Positions 26,682-37,309 of a stretch of 64,000 nt of DNA are shown piece by piece. The DNA comes from Cohaesibacter sp. GTDB taxonomy: Bacteria > Pseudomonadota > Alphaproteobacteria > Rhizobiales > Cohaesibacteraceae. Each line of letters begins with the position of its first letter. Position 1 is the stretch's first letter. The translations under genes were made by a program, and so were the position numbers. The notes under the pieces are model-generated. The model ran no database searches, was not told where the DNA came from, and saw only the letters and a program-made list of their open reading frames with translations. The stretch is taken from assembly GCA_025800145.1 (NCBI GenBank), contig JAOXSH010000017.1, forward strand, positions 1 through 64,000, given 5' to 3'.

Positions 26682-28346
26682 ATGTATCGCTATGATGAGT
26701 TTGATGCAGACTTTGTGCGCCAGCGTGTGGCACAGTTTCGCAATCAGGTCGAGCGCCGTTTGTCCGGCGAATTGACCGAAGACCAGTTCAAGCCATTGCG
26801 TTTGATGAATGGTCTTTATTTGCAGCTTCATGCCTATATGCTGCGTGTTGCCATTCCCTATGGGACGCTCAATAGCCGTCAAATGCATAAGCTGGCTGAC
26901 ATTGCGACCAAATATGACCGGGGCTATGGCCATTTCACCACCCGTCAGAATTTGCAATATAACTGGCCGAGTTTGAAGGATACGCCAGATATTTTGGAAG
27001 AATTGGCGGATGTGGAAATGCACGCCATTCAAACGTCGGGCAACTGCATTCGCAATGTGACCACCGATCACTTTGCCGGGGCGGCACATGACGAGATTGC
27101 TGATCCCAGAGTGTATGCGGAGATCATTCGCCAATGGTCCAGCTTGCATCCAGAATTTACGTTTCTGCCGCGCAAGTTTAAAATTGCCATCAATGGGGCG
27201 CGGGCGGACCGTGCGGCCATTCAGGTACATGATATCGGACTGCAATTGGTTGAGCGCGCTGCTGGTGGCGTTGGTTTTGCGGTTTATGTCGGTGGCGGGC
27301 AGGGGCGTACCCCGATGATTGCCAAGAAGGTTGCAGACTCAATCGCAGAAGAGGATATCCTGAGCTATCTGGAAGCGATCTTGCGTGTTTATAACCGCTA
27401 TGGTCGCCGGGATAACAAATATAAGGCCCGTATCAAGATTTTGGTGCATGAGACCGGCTTGGAAGAGCTGAAAAGTGCGATTGAAGCAGAATGGGCCAAT
27501 ATCAAGGATAGTGTTCTGAAGGTGCCTCAGTCCGAGATTGACCGGATCAATGACTATTTCGCTATGCCATCTTTGAAAGAAGATGGGGAGGGAGCGTCCA
27601 AGCTTGCACTCACACGGGCGCAAGATGCTGGCTTTAGCCAGTGGGTGAGCCAAAATACCTTTGCCCATAAAGTGAAAGATCATGTCTGCGTGACCATTTC
27701 CCTAAAGCCCGTCGGTGGCGTGCCGGGCGATGCAACGGACAAACAAATGCATGTGGTGGCTGATTTGGGCGCGCAATATGGTTATGATGAGCTGCGCATT
27801 TCCCATGAGCAAAACATCATTTTGCCCCATGTGGCCAAGTCTGATCTCTATCCGCTGTATCAGGCTTTGGTGACGGCTGATCTGGCAGAAGCCAATGCCG
27901 GTCTTGTGACCGATATCATTGCCTGCCCGGGTCTTGATTATTGTGCTTTGGCCAATGCCCGCTCCATCCCGATTTCGCAAGATATTTCCAATCGTCTTGG
28001 AGCGATTGAGCGGCAAAAGGATATTGGTGCCTTGAAAATCAAGATTTCCGGCTGCATCAATGCCTGTGGGCACCATCATGTTGGACATATCGGTATTCTT
28101 GGTGTGGATCGTAAAGGCGAAGAACTTTATCAAATCACGCTTGGCGGATCGGCGGATGAGAATACCTCTATTGGGGCTATTCTTGGGCGTGGATTTCCTG
28201 CGGAGGAAGTCACGGATGCCATTGAAAAGGTGATTGATACCTATCTTGGTTTGCGTCTCTCTGAGGATGAGCCGTTTATTGATGCCTATCGCCGGGTTGG
28301 ACCTGCGCCTTTTAAAGAAGCGCTTTATCCGGCAAAAGCGGCATAA
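26682..28346 (+). CDS. cysI: sulfite/nitrite reductase hemoprotein
   Basis: The 554-residue siroheme enzyme reduces sulfite to sulfide in cysteine synthesis. Visible marks are TSGNCIRNVTTDHFAG near 117, FKIAINGARADRAAIQVHDI and the [4Fe-4S]-siroheme cysteines in CPGLDYCALANARS (C-x5-C) and KISGCINACGHHHVGHIG (C-x3-C). Genomic position between DUF2849 and cysH identifies it as assimilatory sulfite reductase rather than nitrite reductase. Electron donor (ferredoxin or a flavoprotein) is not encoded nearby. Confidence 0.92.
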   Translation: MYRYDEFDADFVRQRVAQFRNQVERRLSGELTEDQFKPLRLMNGLYLQLHAYMLRVAIPYGTLNSRQMHKLADIATKYDRGYGHFTTRQNLQYNWPSLKDTPDILEELADVEMHAIQTSGNCIRNVTTDHFAGAAHDEIADPRVYAEIIRQWSSLHPEFTFLPRKFKIAINGARADRAAIQVHDIGLQLVERAAGGVGFAVYVGGGQGRTPMIAKKVADSIAEEDILSYLEAILRVYNRYGRRDNKYKARIKILVHETGLEELKSAIEAEWANIKDSVLKVPQSEIDRINDYFAMPSLKEDGEGASKLALTRAQDAGFSQWVSQNTFAHKVKDHVCVTISLKPVGGVPGDATDKQMHVVADLGAQYGYDELRISHEQNIILPHVAKSDLYPLYQALVTADLAEANAGLVTDIIACPGLDYCALANARSIPISQDISNRLGAIERQKDIGALKIKISGCINACGHHHVGHIGILGVDRKGEELYQITLGGSADENTSIGAILGRGFPAEEVTDAIEKVIDTYLGLRLSEDEPFIDAYRRVGPAPFKEALYPAKAA

Positions 28347-28364
28347 TGGGAAAGGCATTGGACC

Positions 28365-29093
28365 ATGTCAGGACCATTAGAAGCAAAAGTCAGCCAGTTG
28401 AGTGAGGATGAACTTGCGGCGTTGAATGCCGATTTTGAAGGCAAATCGCCTCAAGCTATCTTGCAATGGCTGTCAGATCATCAGGACCGTACAGGTGGGC
28501 CGGTGCCGCTTGTTTCCAGTTTTGGAGCAGATAGTGTTGTCTTGTTGCATCTGATGTCTGGAATCAATGCTGGTTATCCGATTCTGTTCGTTGATACGCG
28601 CAAGCATTTTGATGAGACGCTTGCCTATCGCGATCAGATTGAGACGCAATTTGGCTTGACCAATTTGCGCTCCATTTCGCCAGATCCGGCCAAGCTGAAA
28701 GCAGCAGACCCCTTTGGGGCGCTGTGGATGCGTGATGCAGACGCCTGTTGTGATATGCGCAAAACCGTGCCGCTTGATTTGGCTATGGATGGTTATGTTG
28801 GCTGGATTACCGGACGCAAGCGCTATCAGACAGCAGAGCGTGCCACGATGGCAATTTTTGAACATGACAAAGGCAAGCTCAAGGTCAATCCGTTGGCCAA
28901 TTGGTTGGCCAAGGATGTGGCGGACTATGTGAGCAATCACAGCTTGCCGGGGCATCCGCTTATTCCAAAAGGCTTTTTATCCATTGGATGCGCACCTTGC
29001 ACCAGTCCTGTCAAAGAGGGTGAAGATGCACGGGCCGGACGTTGGAAAGGTCAGGACAAAACAGAATGCGGCCTGCATGTGGCCAAGGGGTAA
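28365..29093 (+). CDS. cysH: adenylyl-sulfate / phosphoadenylyl-sulfate reductase
   Basis: The 242-residue enzyme has the PAPS-reductase fold: VSSFGADSVVLLHLM near 50, GYPILFVDTRKHFDETLAYRD, and the catalytic C-terminal ECGLH. It also has the two cysteine pairs DACCDMRK and SIGCAPCTSPV, which bind a [4Fe-4S] cluster. This points to use of adenylyl sulfate (APS) rather than PAPS. It converts APS plus thioredoxin thiols to sulfite for CysI. The spacing to cysI is 18 bp. Confidence 0.9.
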   Translation: MSGPLEAKVSQLSEDELAALNADFEGKSPQAILQWLSDHQDRTGGPVPLVSSFGADSVVLLHLMSGINAGYPILFVDTRKHFDETLAYRDQIETQFGLTNLRSISPDPAKLKAADPFGALWMRDADACCDMRKTVPLDLAMDGYVGWITGRKRYQTAERATMAIFEHDKGKLKVNPLANWLAKDVADYVSNHSLPGHPLIPKGFLSIGCAPCTSPVKEGEDARAGRWKGQDKTECGLHVAKG

Positions 29094-29104
29094 AATGGGG
29101 TGAA

Positions 29105-29647
29105 ATGATGACGGATCAAAGCAAACAGGGTGCTGAAGCCACTCTTTATAGGCCACATGCTTTTCATATTGATGACTGGCAGATATTGGATAGTGAAGCC
29201 GCTTTGCCCACGAATGGCTCCTATTTTTTGGGGCTGGAGCGGGCTTTGGACTTATTGGCCAATGGCACGCTGTCTTTTAAGCTGGGTGTGATTGTCGATG
29301 CCGGAGAGGATGTCACCTTGCTTGGTGATTATCTGGATCAGATTGCCTCTATTGCCGTGCATTTTCCGGCCTTTTCCGATGGGCGTGCCTTCTCTTCTGC
29401 GCGCTTGCTGGCAGAGCGTTATGCTTATCGAGGAGAGGTGCGGGCCACGGGTGCCTATATTCTTGATCAAATGCCAATGCTGGTGCGTTGTGGTGTGAGC
29501 GCCTTTGATGTGCAAGATCCCAATGTTCGGGCCGGCCTGGAGCGTGGCGATTGGCCGGATGTGACCAATTATTATCAGCCAACGGGCAATGATGAGCAAT
29601 TGGTTAACAATCCTCGCCCATGGCTTCGTCGCTCTGTTGGGTTATGA
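29105..29647 (+). CDS. DUF934 oxidoreductase-like protein
   Basis: The 180-residue DUF934 protein is the usual last gene of cysI-cysH operons in alphaproteobacteria. Family features visible are GVIVDAGEDVTLLGDYLDQI, FPAFSDGRAFSSARLLAERY (the DGR strand) and RCGVSAFDVQDPNVRAG. Function is not established; an auxiliary role in sulfite reduction is inferred from context. I start at ATG 29105 behind GGGGTGAA; the longer open frame overlaps cysH and is less likely. A strong terminator follows. Confidence 0.88.
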   Translation: MMTDQSKQGAEATLYRPHAFHIDDWQILDSEAALPTNGSYFLGLERALDLLANGTLSFKLGVIVDAGEDVTLLGDYLDQIASIAVHFPAFSDGRAFSSARLLAERYAYRGEVRATGAYILDQMPMLVRCGVSAFDVQDPNVRAGLERGDWPDVTNYYQPTGNDEQLVNNPRPWLRRSVGL

Positions 29648-29671
29648 AAAGGGCGCTTTAAGCGCCCTTTT
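29647..29671. terminator. bidirectional rho-independent terminator between cys operon and moeA
   Basis: AAAAGGGCGCTT and AAGCGCCCTTTT form a nearly perfect 12-bp stem with A-run and T-run on either side. It lies between the convergent DUF934 and moeA genes and can serve both strands. Confidence 0.88.
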
Positions 29672-29684
29672 GTCTGTTCGTGCT

Positions 29685-30890
29685 TTACAGAATCAGGATT
29701 TTGCAGCGCTCTCCTTGCTTTGCCGCTGGTGCAAAGGGGGGGCGGATAATGAGGCAATCGGCATCTGCAAAGCGGGCCATCATGGCGCTGTCCTGTTTTG
29801 AAAAAGGATGGGCGATCCATTGATCGCTTTGCTCGTCTTTTTGCAATTTTGCGCGCAGATAATCCTGTCTTTGGTCATTTTCTGGCAGATCACTTGCCAA
29901 TGTCACTCTATGGCTTGGTTGGGGTTCGCTTTGGCCCAACATGGCGCGGATGAGTGGAGACAGGAAAATATGCGCGCAGACCATGGAAGAAACCGGATTG
30001 CCGGGCAGACCAATCACTTGCATCGAGCCGATTTTGCCTGCCATCAAAGGTTTGCCGGGTCGCATGGCAATGCGCCAGAAGTTTAGATCCATGCCTGCTT
30101 CTTTTAAAACATCCTGCACCAGATCGTGATCGCCGACTGATGCGCCGCCAATGGTGACCAAAATGTCAGCGCCCCAATCTTGCGCCTCTTGGATTTTGGC
30201 CGCTATCTCGGCTTTGTTGTCTTTGGCAATGCCAAGATTGAGGGTTTGTGCCCCCAGCTGTTCTGCTTGTCCTGCAACGCCGAAATTGTTGGATGAAATG
30301 ATCTGGTCTTGCGCAGGTGTTGCTCCGGGCGGGACCAATTCATCACCGGTTGCCAAAATGGCCACTTTAGGCTTTGTCAAAACCGGGATATGGGCATAAT
30401 TCATAGAGGCGGCGAGGGCGACTTTGCGTGGGGTCAGACTGCTACCTTTTTCAAGGGTGATTTCCCCTTCTTTAAAATCCAACCCGGCAGGACGAATGAA
30501 TTGGCCCTTTTTGACCGGCTCCAGCACATTGACGAAGGCACCGTCGCGTTCTGCATTTTCCTGAATGAGAATGGCATCAGCCCCTTGCGGTACAGGGGCG
30601 CCGGTAAAAATGCGCACCGCTTCCCAATTATGGATCTCATCGGGGAAAGAATGTCCGGCTGGCACTTCACCAACCACTTGCAGCTTTGTGGGAAGTTCCC
30701 TGATATTGTCGCTTTTAACCGCATAGCCATCCATGGCGGATGCATCAAAAGGGGGCTGGTTGCGGTTGGCTTTCAGATCTTGCGCCAAAGTGCGACCAAC
30801 TGCTTTTGAAAGGGAGACGTTTTCGGCCTTTGTCTTTGTTACGCCTTTAAGCAAGCTTTCTAATGCGTCTTCCACTTTCATCAGGGCCAT
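29685..30890 (-). CDS. moeA: molybdopterin molybdenumtransferase
   Basis: The 401-residue MoeA inserts molybdate into adenylylated molybdopterin in the last step of molybdenum cofactor synthesis. Visible are QPPFDASAMDGYAVKSDNIR near 45, VRIFTGAPVPQGADAIL, ATGDELVPPG near 180, TIGGASVGDHD and MRPGKPLMAGKIG followed by GLPGNPVSSMV. It is transcribed after moaC. The cofactor product would serve the YdeP-type oxidoreductase at 17965. Confidence 0.92.
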   Translation of the reverse strand: MALMKVEDALESLLKGVTKTKAENVSLSKAVGRTLAQDLKANRNQPPFDASAMDGYAVKSDNIRELPTKLQVVGEVPAGHSFPDEIHNWEAVRIFTGAPVPQGADAILIQENAERDGAFVNVLEPVKKGQFIRPAGLDFKEGEITLEKGSSLTPRKVALAASMNYAHIPVLTKPKVAILATGDELVPPGATPAQDQIISSNNFGVAGQAEQLGAQTLNLGIAKDNKAEIAAKIQEAQDWGADILVTIGGASVGDHDLVQDVLKEAGMDLNFWRIAMRPGKPLMAGKIGSMQVIGLPGNPVSSMVCAHIFLSPLIRAMLGQSEPQPSHRVTLASDLPENDQRQDYLRAKLQKDEQSDQWIAHPFSKQDSAMMARFADADCLIIRPPFAPAAKQGERCKILIL

Positions 30891-30938
30891 GGATAGGTGC
30901 CTTTCTTTTGATGATCATGCATTGTTGTGAGACGGATT

Positions 30939-31424
30939 TTATGGCTCCGCCTTCCAATGTCCGGATTTGCCGCCGGTCTTTTCCAAAAGGCGAATGTCTT
31001 TAAGGATCATGCCTTTGTCGGCGGCTTTTGCCATGTCATAAATGGTCAGACAGGCAACAGAGGCGGCGGTCAGCGCTTCCATTTCGACGCCTGTCTGGCC
31101 GCTCACCTTGGCCATGGCTGTGATGGTAAGGCCGGGGAGATCAGGGTCGGCTTCGATATCGATTGAGACCTTGCTCAGACCCAATGGATGGCAGAGTGGG
31201 ATCAGCTCATGGGTACGTTTTGCAGCCATGATGCCAGCGATGCGGGCAGTTGCCAATACATCGCCTTTCTTGGCATTGCCAGACAGGATCAGATCCAGCG
31301 TTTCGCGTTTCATTTGCACGGCCCCCTGGGCAAAGGCGGTGCGGGTGGTTTGCTCTTTTTGTGAGACATCGACCATATTGGCCGCGCCGGTTTCGTCCAG
31401 ATGGGTGAGGCGGTCTTGCGTCAC
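30939..31424 (-). CDS. moaC: cyclic pyranopterin monophosphate synthase
   Basis: MoaC (161 residues) makes cyclic pyranopterin monophosphate, the first stable molybdopterin precursor. Diagnostic segments are [36 protein letters not shown] and [20 protein letters not shown] followed by [11 protein letters not shown]. An AAGGAG eight bases ahead selects GTG 31424 as start; the ATG eight codons upstream has no such site. It lies between trpC and moeA, the usual alphaproteobacterial order. Confidence 0.93.
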   Translation of the reverse strand: MTQDRLTHLDETGAANMVDVSQKEQTTRTAFAQGAVQMKRETLDLILSGNAKKGDVLATARIAGIMAAKRTHELIPLCHPLGLSKVSIDIEADPDLPGLTITAMAKVSGQTGVEMEALTAASVACLTIYDMAKAADKGMILKDIRLLEKTGGKSGHWKAEP

Positions 31425-31522
31425 GGTTGTTGCTCCTTCAATGGGCAAATGTCATTGGGTGTTTATGCCCTTTTATGCGGCTCTTGCCCTTGCTTTGGGT
31501 CAAATCCTATCCGTGATGGCAC

Positions 31523-32323
31523 TCAAAGCCCCAAAAGAGAGCGAGTGGCCTGTTCCACATCCTGTTGACGCATTAGACTTTCCCCAATCAGGAATGTGTT
31601 GATGTCGGCTTTTGTGGAGAGCCGCTTCAAATCATCGGGGGTGAAGAGGCCGCTTTCGCCGACTAGCAGCTTGTCGTCTGGCACATATTGGGCCAGATCC
31701 AGACTTGTTTGTAGGCTGGTTTCAAAGGTTTTGAGATTGCGATTGTTGATGCCAAGCAAAGGAGAGTTCAGGCAGGCAAGGGCGCGATCCAGCTCTTGCT
31801 TGTCATGCACTTCGATCAAGACATCCATGCCCAGTTCAAAGGCGGTCTCTTCCAGCACTGTTGCCTCTTCATCGGTAACTGATGCCATGATGATGAGAAT
31901 GCAATCGGCCCCCCAAGCTCTTGCCTCAAAGACTTGATAGGGCAGATAGAGAAAGTCCTTGCGCAGGGCTGGCAGGCTTACCTCGTTGCGGGCTGCAATC
32001 AAAAAATCCGGGTGACCCAGAAAACTTGGGCTGTCGGTCAGAACGGACAAACAGGCGGCGCCGCCTTTCTCATAGGCTTGGGCCAGATGGGAGGGATTAA
32101 AGTCTTCGCGAATCAAGCCTTTGGAAGGACTGGCTTTTTTGATTTCGGCAATCAGGGCATAATGTCCTGCATCGACTTTGGCCTTTAAGGCCTTATAGAA
32201 GCCGCGCGGGGTGTCATCCTGATCCGCAATTTTTGCTTTCAGATCCGCAAAAGAGACCTTGGCTTGAGCTGCCTTGACTTCTTCACGTTTGTAAAGTTCG
32301 ATTTTTTTCAGAATGTCGGCCAT
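31523..32323 (-). CDS. trpC: indole-3-glycerol phosphate synthase
   Basis: The 266-residue (beta/alpha)8 enzyme closes the indole ring in tryptophan synthesis. Catalytic marks are [16 protein letters not shown] near 56, [44 protein letters not shown] near 193 and [13 protein letters not shown] near 220. It follows trpD on the same transcript and leads into moaC. Confidence 0.95.
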   Translation of the reverse strand: MADILKKIELYKREEVKAAQAKVSFADLKAKIADQDDTPRGFYKALKAKVDAGHYALIAEIKKASPSKGLIREDFNPSHLAQAYEKGGAACLSVLTDSPSFLGHPDFLIAARNEVSLPALRKDFLYLPYQVFEARAWGADCILIIMASVTDEEATVLEETAFELGMDVLIEVHDKQELDRALACLNSPLLGINNRNLKTFETSLQTSLDLAQYVPDDKLLVGESGLFTPDDLKRLSTKADINTFLIGESLMRQQDVEQATRSLLGL

Positions 32324-32378
32324 GGGATCCGTTTGCGCTTCTTTGTGTGTTGTTCAGACGTTTTCGATGGGCTGGGAT

Positions 32379-33395
32379 TTATGTCTGATTGGAGACCTGC
32401 ACCAGATTTTCCAGAGCTTTTTGGGCCGCTCCGCTGTCAATGGTTTCCTGCGCCATCGCAATGCCATCGCGATAGGTGTCAACCTTGTCACCAATCAAAA
32501 GGCCTGCGGCGGCATTCATCACGACAATATTTCGATAAGGGCCTGCTTCGCCAGATAGTACAGCGCGCAGAGCAAGGGCATTCTCATCGCCGGTACCACC
32601 GCGAATGTCGTCCAGTGTGGCCTCTGGCATATCAACATCTTTGGGTGAAAGAGTGAATTGGGTGATCTCGCCATCTTTTAGCTGGATGATCTGGCTTTCG
32701 CCAGTGATGGAAATCTCGTCCAGTCCGCTTGCACCATGAACAATCCATGCCATATCTGACTTGAGATTTTGCAGGGTTTGGGCAAAGGGCATCAGCCAAT
32801 GGGGGTCAAAAACACCGATCAATTGGCGTTTGACACCCGCTGGGTTGGAAAGGGGGCCGAGCAGATTGAAAATGGTTCTGATGCCCATTTCCACCCGCGA
32901 GGGGCCGACAAAGCGCATGGCGGCATGATGATTGGGTGCAAACATGAAACCAATATTGGCGTCACGGATACAGCGGGCAACGCCATCGCTGTTCTGTGCC
33001 AGATCAACCCCAAGACTGGTGAGAACATCTCCAGAGCCTGAAAGGGAGGACAGGGCCTTGTTGCCATGTTTGGCGACAGGGATGCCAGCGCCTGCCATGA
33101 CCATGGCCGCACATGTGGAAATGTTATAGGTTTTGGTGCCTGTGCCGCCTGTACCGACAATATCAACGGCATTGGCAGGGGCTTCAACCGTTGACATTTT
33201 GGCGCGCATTTGTGAGACCGCGCCGGTTATTTCCTCAACTGTTTCGCCACGCAGGCGCAAGGCCATCAAAAAAGCCCCGATCTGGCTTGGTGTTGCCTTG
33301 CCGGACATGATGATGTCAAAAGCCTTGGCTGCCTCGCTTTGGGAGAGGGAAGCGCCATCGGCGATTTTTGCCAAAAAGGGTTTCATTTCATCCAT
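32379..33395 (-). CDS. trpD: anthranilate phosphoribosyltransferase
   Basis: TrpD (338 residues) transfers phosphoribosyl to anthranilate. It has the N-terminal helical domain ([20 protein letters not shown]), [17 protein letters not shown] near 82 for phosphoribosyl pyrophosphate binding, [17 protein letters not shown], and [16 protein letters not shown] followed by [16 protein letters not shown]. No trpG lies next to it here. It is separated from ppiD by a terminator. Confidence 0.95.
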   Translation of the reverse strand: MDEMKPFLAKIADGASLSQSEAAKAFDIIMSGKATPSQIGAFLMALRLRGETVEEITGAVSQMRAKMSTVEAPANAVDIVGTGGTGTKTYNISTCAAMVMAGAGIPVAKHGNKALSSLSGSGDVLTSLGVDLAQNSDGVARCIRDANIGFMFAPNHHAAMRFVGPSRVEMGIRTIFNLLGPLSNPAGVKRQLIGVFDPHWLMPFAQTLQNLKSDMAWIVHGASGLDEISITGESQIIQLKDGEITQFTLSPKDVDMPEATLDDIRGGTGDENALALRAVLSGEAGPYRNIVVMNAAAGLLIGDKVDTYRDGIAMAQETIDSGAAQKALENLVQVSNQT

Positions 33396-33474
33396 GATGC
33401 TCTCTGCCTGCCGGATTGTTTTTTGATCGTTTCTTTAGGAGCCTATGTCCTAGTCAAGATGTACAAAATTCTGG

Positions 33475-33504
33475 ATAAAAAGAAAGCCCAAAACGGGCTT
33501 TCTT
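33475..33504 (-). terminator. rho-independent terminator of ppiD
   Basis: AAGAAAGCCC (33480-33489) and GGGCTTTCTT (33495-33504) pair perfectly around a 5-base loop. On the minus strand a T-run follows. It lies after the ppiD stop and before trpD, so the trp genes need their own promoter. Confidence 0.85.
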
Positions 33505-33531
33505 GCTTGTTGAAATTTTGAATTGATCCAA

Positions 33532-35427
33532 TCAGCGGATCAAGTGTTCCAGCAATGGCTGGTTGATCGAGATGCCAAGATCGCGCTGAAGACCGGCAAC
33601 CAGCTGCGAGAGCAGATCATTTTCTGCATTTTGGTTCAGCTGTTGTTTCAGGGCTTCATTCTCAAGACCATCAGCATTGAAGATCGGGGCTGAAACATTT
33701 GTCACTTTCAGCAGGATCTGGCTCTTCTCACCTGCTGCTGTTGCACTATATCCAGCAGGGCCGTTAAAGAGCTGATCAATGGCTGTTTGTGGCAAGGCGC
33801 TGTCTTGCGATTGGCGGGTTATGTCCGTTGCCTTGCTGACTTCGATTCCCTGTTCGCTTGCAATGTCAATCAGGCTTTTGCCGCCATCCAGATCTGCTTT
33901 CAACTTGGCCGCCAAATCCGTCAATTGGGTGCTGCGTTTGTCGGCTTTCCAAGCCTCAATGACTTTTGCCTTGACCTCTGTAAGGGGGCGGTCTTGTGCC
34001 GGGGTGATGTCGGTGACATTGAACCAGGCAAAGCCGGTATTGTCGATGTCGATTGGATCGGTTTCCAAATCGACATCACTGTCAAACACGGCTGTCAACA
34101 ATTTTTGCTGTTCTGGCAGATCGGTGACTGTTTCTTCGCTTTTCAACTCGCCTGTATTGGAAATAGAAGAGACAGGTCGCAGTTTGAGATTGAATTTGTT
34201 GGCAATCTCTTTCAGCGTTGCACCGCCTGCGCGTTCATCTTCTATGCTGTCAAACATATCCAGCACTTCACCATTGGCGCGATCGGCTGCGACTTCTGCT
34301 TTCAGAATGTCTTTAACCTCTTCAAATGGTCTGGATGCTTCGGGTTGAATTTCGGTAACGCGCAGCAGCAATTTGCCAAAGCGTCCATCGACCACATCGG
34401 AGACACTATTAACGTCCAGTGCAAAAGCCGCTTCTGCGGCGGCTGGGTCTGTTAGCTCTGCTTTGGTGAGAAGACCAAAGTCCGCATCTTCCTGCGTGAT
34501 GTTGCGCTCGCTCAGGATGTCATCAAAACTTGCGCCATCCTTGATTTTGTCAGAGGCAGCTTTCGCGTCTTCTTCGGAATTGAAGAGAATTTGCTGGACA
34601 CGCCGCTTTTCCGGGTTGCGGAAGCGGTTTGCTGCGGTCTCATAAACGATTTTTGCCTCTTCATCAGAAACGGCAGATGCATCGGCAATGTCGCCGGGCT
34701 CCAGTTTCAACAATTCGAATGTGCGGTATTCCGGCGCGCGGAAAGCCAGCTTTTTGTCAGTATAGTAGCTTTCCAGTTCGGTATTTGTTGGCTCTGAAAT
34801 CTCTGGCAATTTGCTTTCTTCAAGCACCAGATAGTCAGCAGAGCGCTTTTCATTGGCAAAGCGATGGAAGATTTTGAGGCTGGCCTTTGGTGCCGTGGCA
34901 AGACCTGCCAGACCACTGCCAATCTGGCGGCGGCCTTCCAAGGCGGCGCGGCTTATGACATAGCGGTCTTCTGTGGTGCCAAGACTGCGCAGGACCTGTT
35001 GCATGTAAGAGCGGTCAAAACGGCCAAGAGCCTGAAAGCTTGGCTCAGCAGAAATGCGTTTGGCCAATTCTTCCCTGGACAGGCCAACATTATATTTGAT
35101 TGCCAAATCATCAAGGGTGCCTTCGGCAATCATACGGCCCAAGACCTGATTGGGAATACCAAATGAAGCAGATTGGGCTGGGGTGAGGGTTTGTCCCAGA
35201 CGATTGGAGAGCAGGTTCAACTCTTTGTTCAGCTCGACCTGATAGTCGCGCGCATCAATTTCCGCATCGCCAATGGTGGCGACTGCCCCTCTGCCAAAGC
35301 CGTTGAAAATATCAGCGATACCCCAGACAGCGAAGCTGAGAACCAAAAGGCCCATAAAAATTTTAGCAACCCAACCGGCTGCCATTGTGCGCATAAATTC
35401 CATCATGGAAGGATATGTCCTTTTCAT
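33532..35427 (-). CDS. PpiD-like periplasmic folding chaperone (SurA N-terminal domain)
   Basis: About 631 residues, with an N-terminal membrane anchor (AKIFMGLLVLSFAVWGIADI), a SurA-like chaperone domain (YQVELNKELNLLSNRLGQTL), a parvulin-type rotamase segment with VQQILFNSEEDAKAASDKIK followed by DGASFDDI, and a long C-terminal region. It helps outer-membrane and secreted proteins fold at the periplasmic side of the inner membrane. The start could be M at 35427 or a later Met. It is divergent from tpiA, as in many rhizobia. Confidence 0.88.
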   Translation of the reverse strand: MKRTYPSMMEFMRTMAAGWVAKIFMGLLVLSFAVWGIADIFNGFGRGAVATIGDAEIDARDYQVELNKELNLLSNRLGQTLTPAQSASFGIPNQVLGRMIAEGTLDDLAIKYNVGLSREELAKRISAEPSFQALGRFDRSYMQQVLRSLGTTEDRYVISRAALEGRRQIGSGLAGLATAPKASLKIFHRFANEKRSADYLVLEESKLPEISEPTNTELESYYTDKKLAFRAPEYRTFELLKLEPGDIADASAVSDEEAKIVYETAANRFRNPEKRRVQQILFNSEEDAKAASDKIKDGASFDDILSERNITQEDADFGLLTKAELTDPAAAEAAFALDVNSVSDVVDGRFGKLLLRVTEIQPEASRPFEEVKDILKAEVAADRANGEVLDMFDSIEDERAGGATLKEIANKFNLKLRPVSSISNTGELKSEETVTDLPEQQKLLTAVFDSDVDLETDPIDIDNTGFAWFNVTDITPAQDRPLTEVKAKVIEAWKADKRSTQLTDLAAKLKADLDGGKSLIDIASEQGIEVSKATDITRQSQDSALPQTAIDQLFNGPAGYSATAAGEKSQILLKVTNVSAPIFNADGLENEALKQQLNQNAENDLLSQLVAGLQRDLGISINQPLLEHLIR

Positions 35428-35685
35428 CCGGGGCATGGTTTGTTGTCACGCCGCAGCGATGTCTTTCCAGTTTGGCGGATCATAGAAAGCTCGCGGCGCG
35501 CCTGCAAGCGTTGCTGGTTTAAAAGAGGGGACAAATCAGGGCAGAATTCAGGTTTATAACCAAAATGTGAGGAAAAAGCTTCGATGGTCCACTGCATTTG
35601 GCTGTAAGCCTAGTCACCGAGAGGCAAGTTTGATATTGCAGCGCATATGATTTTTTCAATGGACTTGTATGAAGGGGAATGCTCC

Positions 35686-36444
35686 ATGGGCGCTGCTATC
35701 AAGCCACTTGTCGCTGGAAACTGGAAAATGAATGGCCTGAAAGCGGCTGTTTCAGAGCTTCAAGCTCTGGTGGATGGATATGATGCCGATTTGGCGGCCA
35801 AAGTGGATAGCATGATTTGTCCCCCTGCCACCCTGATTGCCCAATTTGCAGATGTGACCGGCAATAGCGCTGTCGCCATTGGCGCGCAAGATTGTCATGT
35901 TAATGTTTCTGGTGCCCATACCGGTGATTTGTCCGCGCAAATGGTTGCCGATGCCGGGGCCGTGGCCATCATTGTTGGCCATTCAGAGCGCCGCGCCGAT
36001 CATGGCGAGGGCAACGAGGTGGTCAAGGCCAAAGCCGAAGCGGTTTGGGCACAGGATCTGGTTGCGATCATCTGCGTTGGTGAGACGGAAGTCGAGCGCA
36101 AAAGCGGTGAAACTCTTGATGTGATCAAGGCGCAATTGGCGGGATCTGTGCCAGCTGGTGCCACAGCTGCCAATTGCGTGATTGCCTATGAGCCTGTTTG
36201 GGCGATTGGGACCGGTTTGACGCCAACCGCGCAAGATGTGTCAGACGTTCATGCTTGTATGCGCGACGAATTGAGCAAGGCTTTTGGGGACGAGGGGGCT
36301 ACAATGCGTCTTCTTTATGGTGGATCTGTCAAACCATCCAATGCGTCCGAGCTGATGTCTGTTGCCAATGTTGATGGGGCGCTTGTTGGTGGTGCCAGCT
36401 TAAAAGCGGCTGATTTCCTTGGCATCATGGCGGCTTATAAATAA
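35686..36444 (+). CDS. tpiA: triosephosphate isomerase
   Basis: The 252-residue glycolytic enzyme interconverts dihydroxyacetone phosphate and glyceraldehyde 3-phosphate. It shows [36 protein letters not shown] (catalytic His), [12 protein letters not shown] (catalytic Glu) and [13 protein letters not shown] choose ATG 35686 behind GAAGGGGAA; an upstream in-frame ATG at 35647 would add residues not found in the family. Confidence 0.95.
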   Translation: MGAAIKPLVAGNWKMNGLKAAVSELQALVDGYDADLAAKVDSMICPPATLIAQFADVTGNSAVAIGAQDCHVNVSGAHTGDLSAQMVADAGAVAIIVGHSERRADHGEGNEVVKAKAEAVWAQDLVAIICVGETEVERKSGETLDVIKAQLAGSVPAGATAANCVIAYEPVWAIGTGLTPTAQDVSDVHACMRDELSKAFGDEGATMRLLYGGSVKPSNASELMSVANVDGALVGGASLKAADFLGIMAAYK

Positions 36445-36648
36445 GCCTGTCTTTTATGTGTATTCTTTGCGGGTTTGGGGCTTGTAAGGGGCTTGCCTTT
36501 TACCCAAATGCATAAAATCGCATGGAAAGACTGGAAACCTTTGGCGGCTTGTTGTAGAAGACGCCAAAGATGAATGAAAATGCGATCGCGGTTTTGAGAG
36601 AAAATGGCTCAAAACTGCGATTTCGCTATGACTAGAGACGTAGAAAGC

Positions 36649-37032
36649 ATGGAATCGGTAATTATTGTCATCCACCTGCTTGTTGTGGCCGCGCTGGTTG
36701 TTGTGGTCCTGTTGCAGCGCTCTGAGGGCGGAGCTTTGGGCATTGGTGGCAGTGGTGGTGGCGGCGGCGGCGGTTTTTTGACCGGACGTAGTGCTGCTAA
36801 CTTGTTGACCCGTACAACGGCTATTTTGGCTGCTTGTTTCTTTGCGACTTCGCTGATTTTGAGCTTTTTGGCGCGTGTGAGCGACAGACCAAGTGATGTG
36901 TTGGATAATGTGCCAGCACAGATCGAGCAACAGTCTGGCGAACAAGGCCAAACAGGCTCTGGTGGCAATGGCATTCTGGATGAATTGCAGCAGCGCAGCC
37001 AGAGTGGGCCAGATGTTCCAACCTCCCAATAA
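36649..37032 (+). CDS. secG: preprotein translocase subunit SecG
   Basis: SecG (127 residues) is the small third subunit of the SecYEG channel. It has two membrane helices (SVIIVIHLLVVAALVVVVLL and a second near residue 60) separated by the glycine-rich RSEGGALGIGGSGGGGGGGF loop that is typical of the family, and a Gln/Ser-rich tail. The start is ATG 36649; the longer frame adds a non-family leader. A hairpin CTTTGGCG/CGCCAAAG at 36539-36568 lies in the gap after tpiA. Confidence 0.92.
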   Translation: MESVIIVIHLLVVAALVVVVLLQRSEGGALGIGGSGGGGGGGFLTGRSAANLLTRTTAILAACFFATSLILSFLARVSDRPSDVLDNVPAQIEQQSGEQGQTGSGGNGILDELQQRSQSGPDVPTSQ

Positions 37033-37309
37033 GATCGGGAAGGCCTCATGATTGTGAGGCATTGCAAGATAATTTAACCGGCTCTCATAGGCTTGTTTCA
37101 AGCTCTTTGTGGGGGCCGGTTTCTATTGTATGGCGCTGGATTGATTCTTGCCAGGTTGCCAAGAGCCTGGATGAGTGGGGATTGATGCGGCCTTTTCTTG
37201 GGATAATTCCAAATTTTAGGGGCGTTACCCCCGAAATGCGGAATTTTCTTTTGGATGGTTCGGGAATTGATTTGGCATTTTCCACCAAAGAGAAGTAATC
37301 TACGAGTCC

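Noticed and set aside
37033-37309. Short open frames on both strands between secG and pyrG
   Set aside because: No ribosome site, no family resemblance, and both overlap each other antisense; treated as intergenic.
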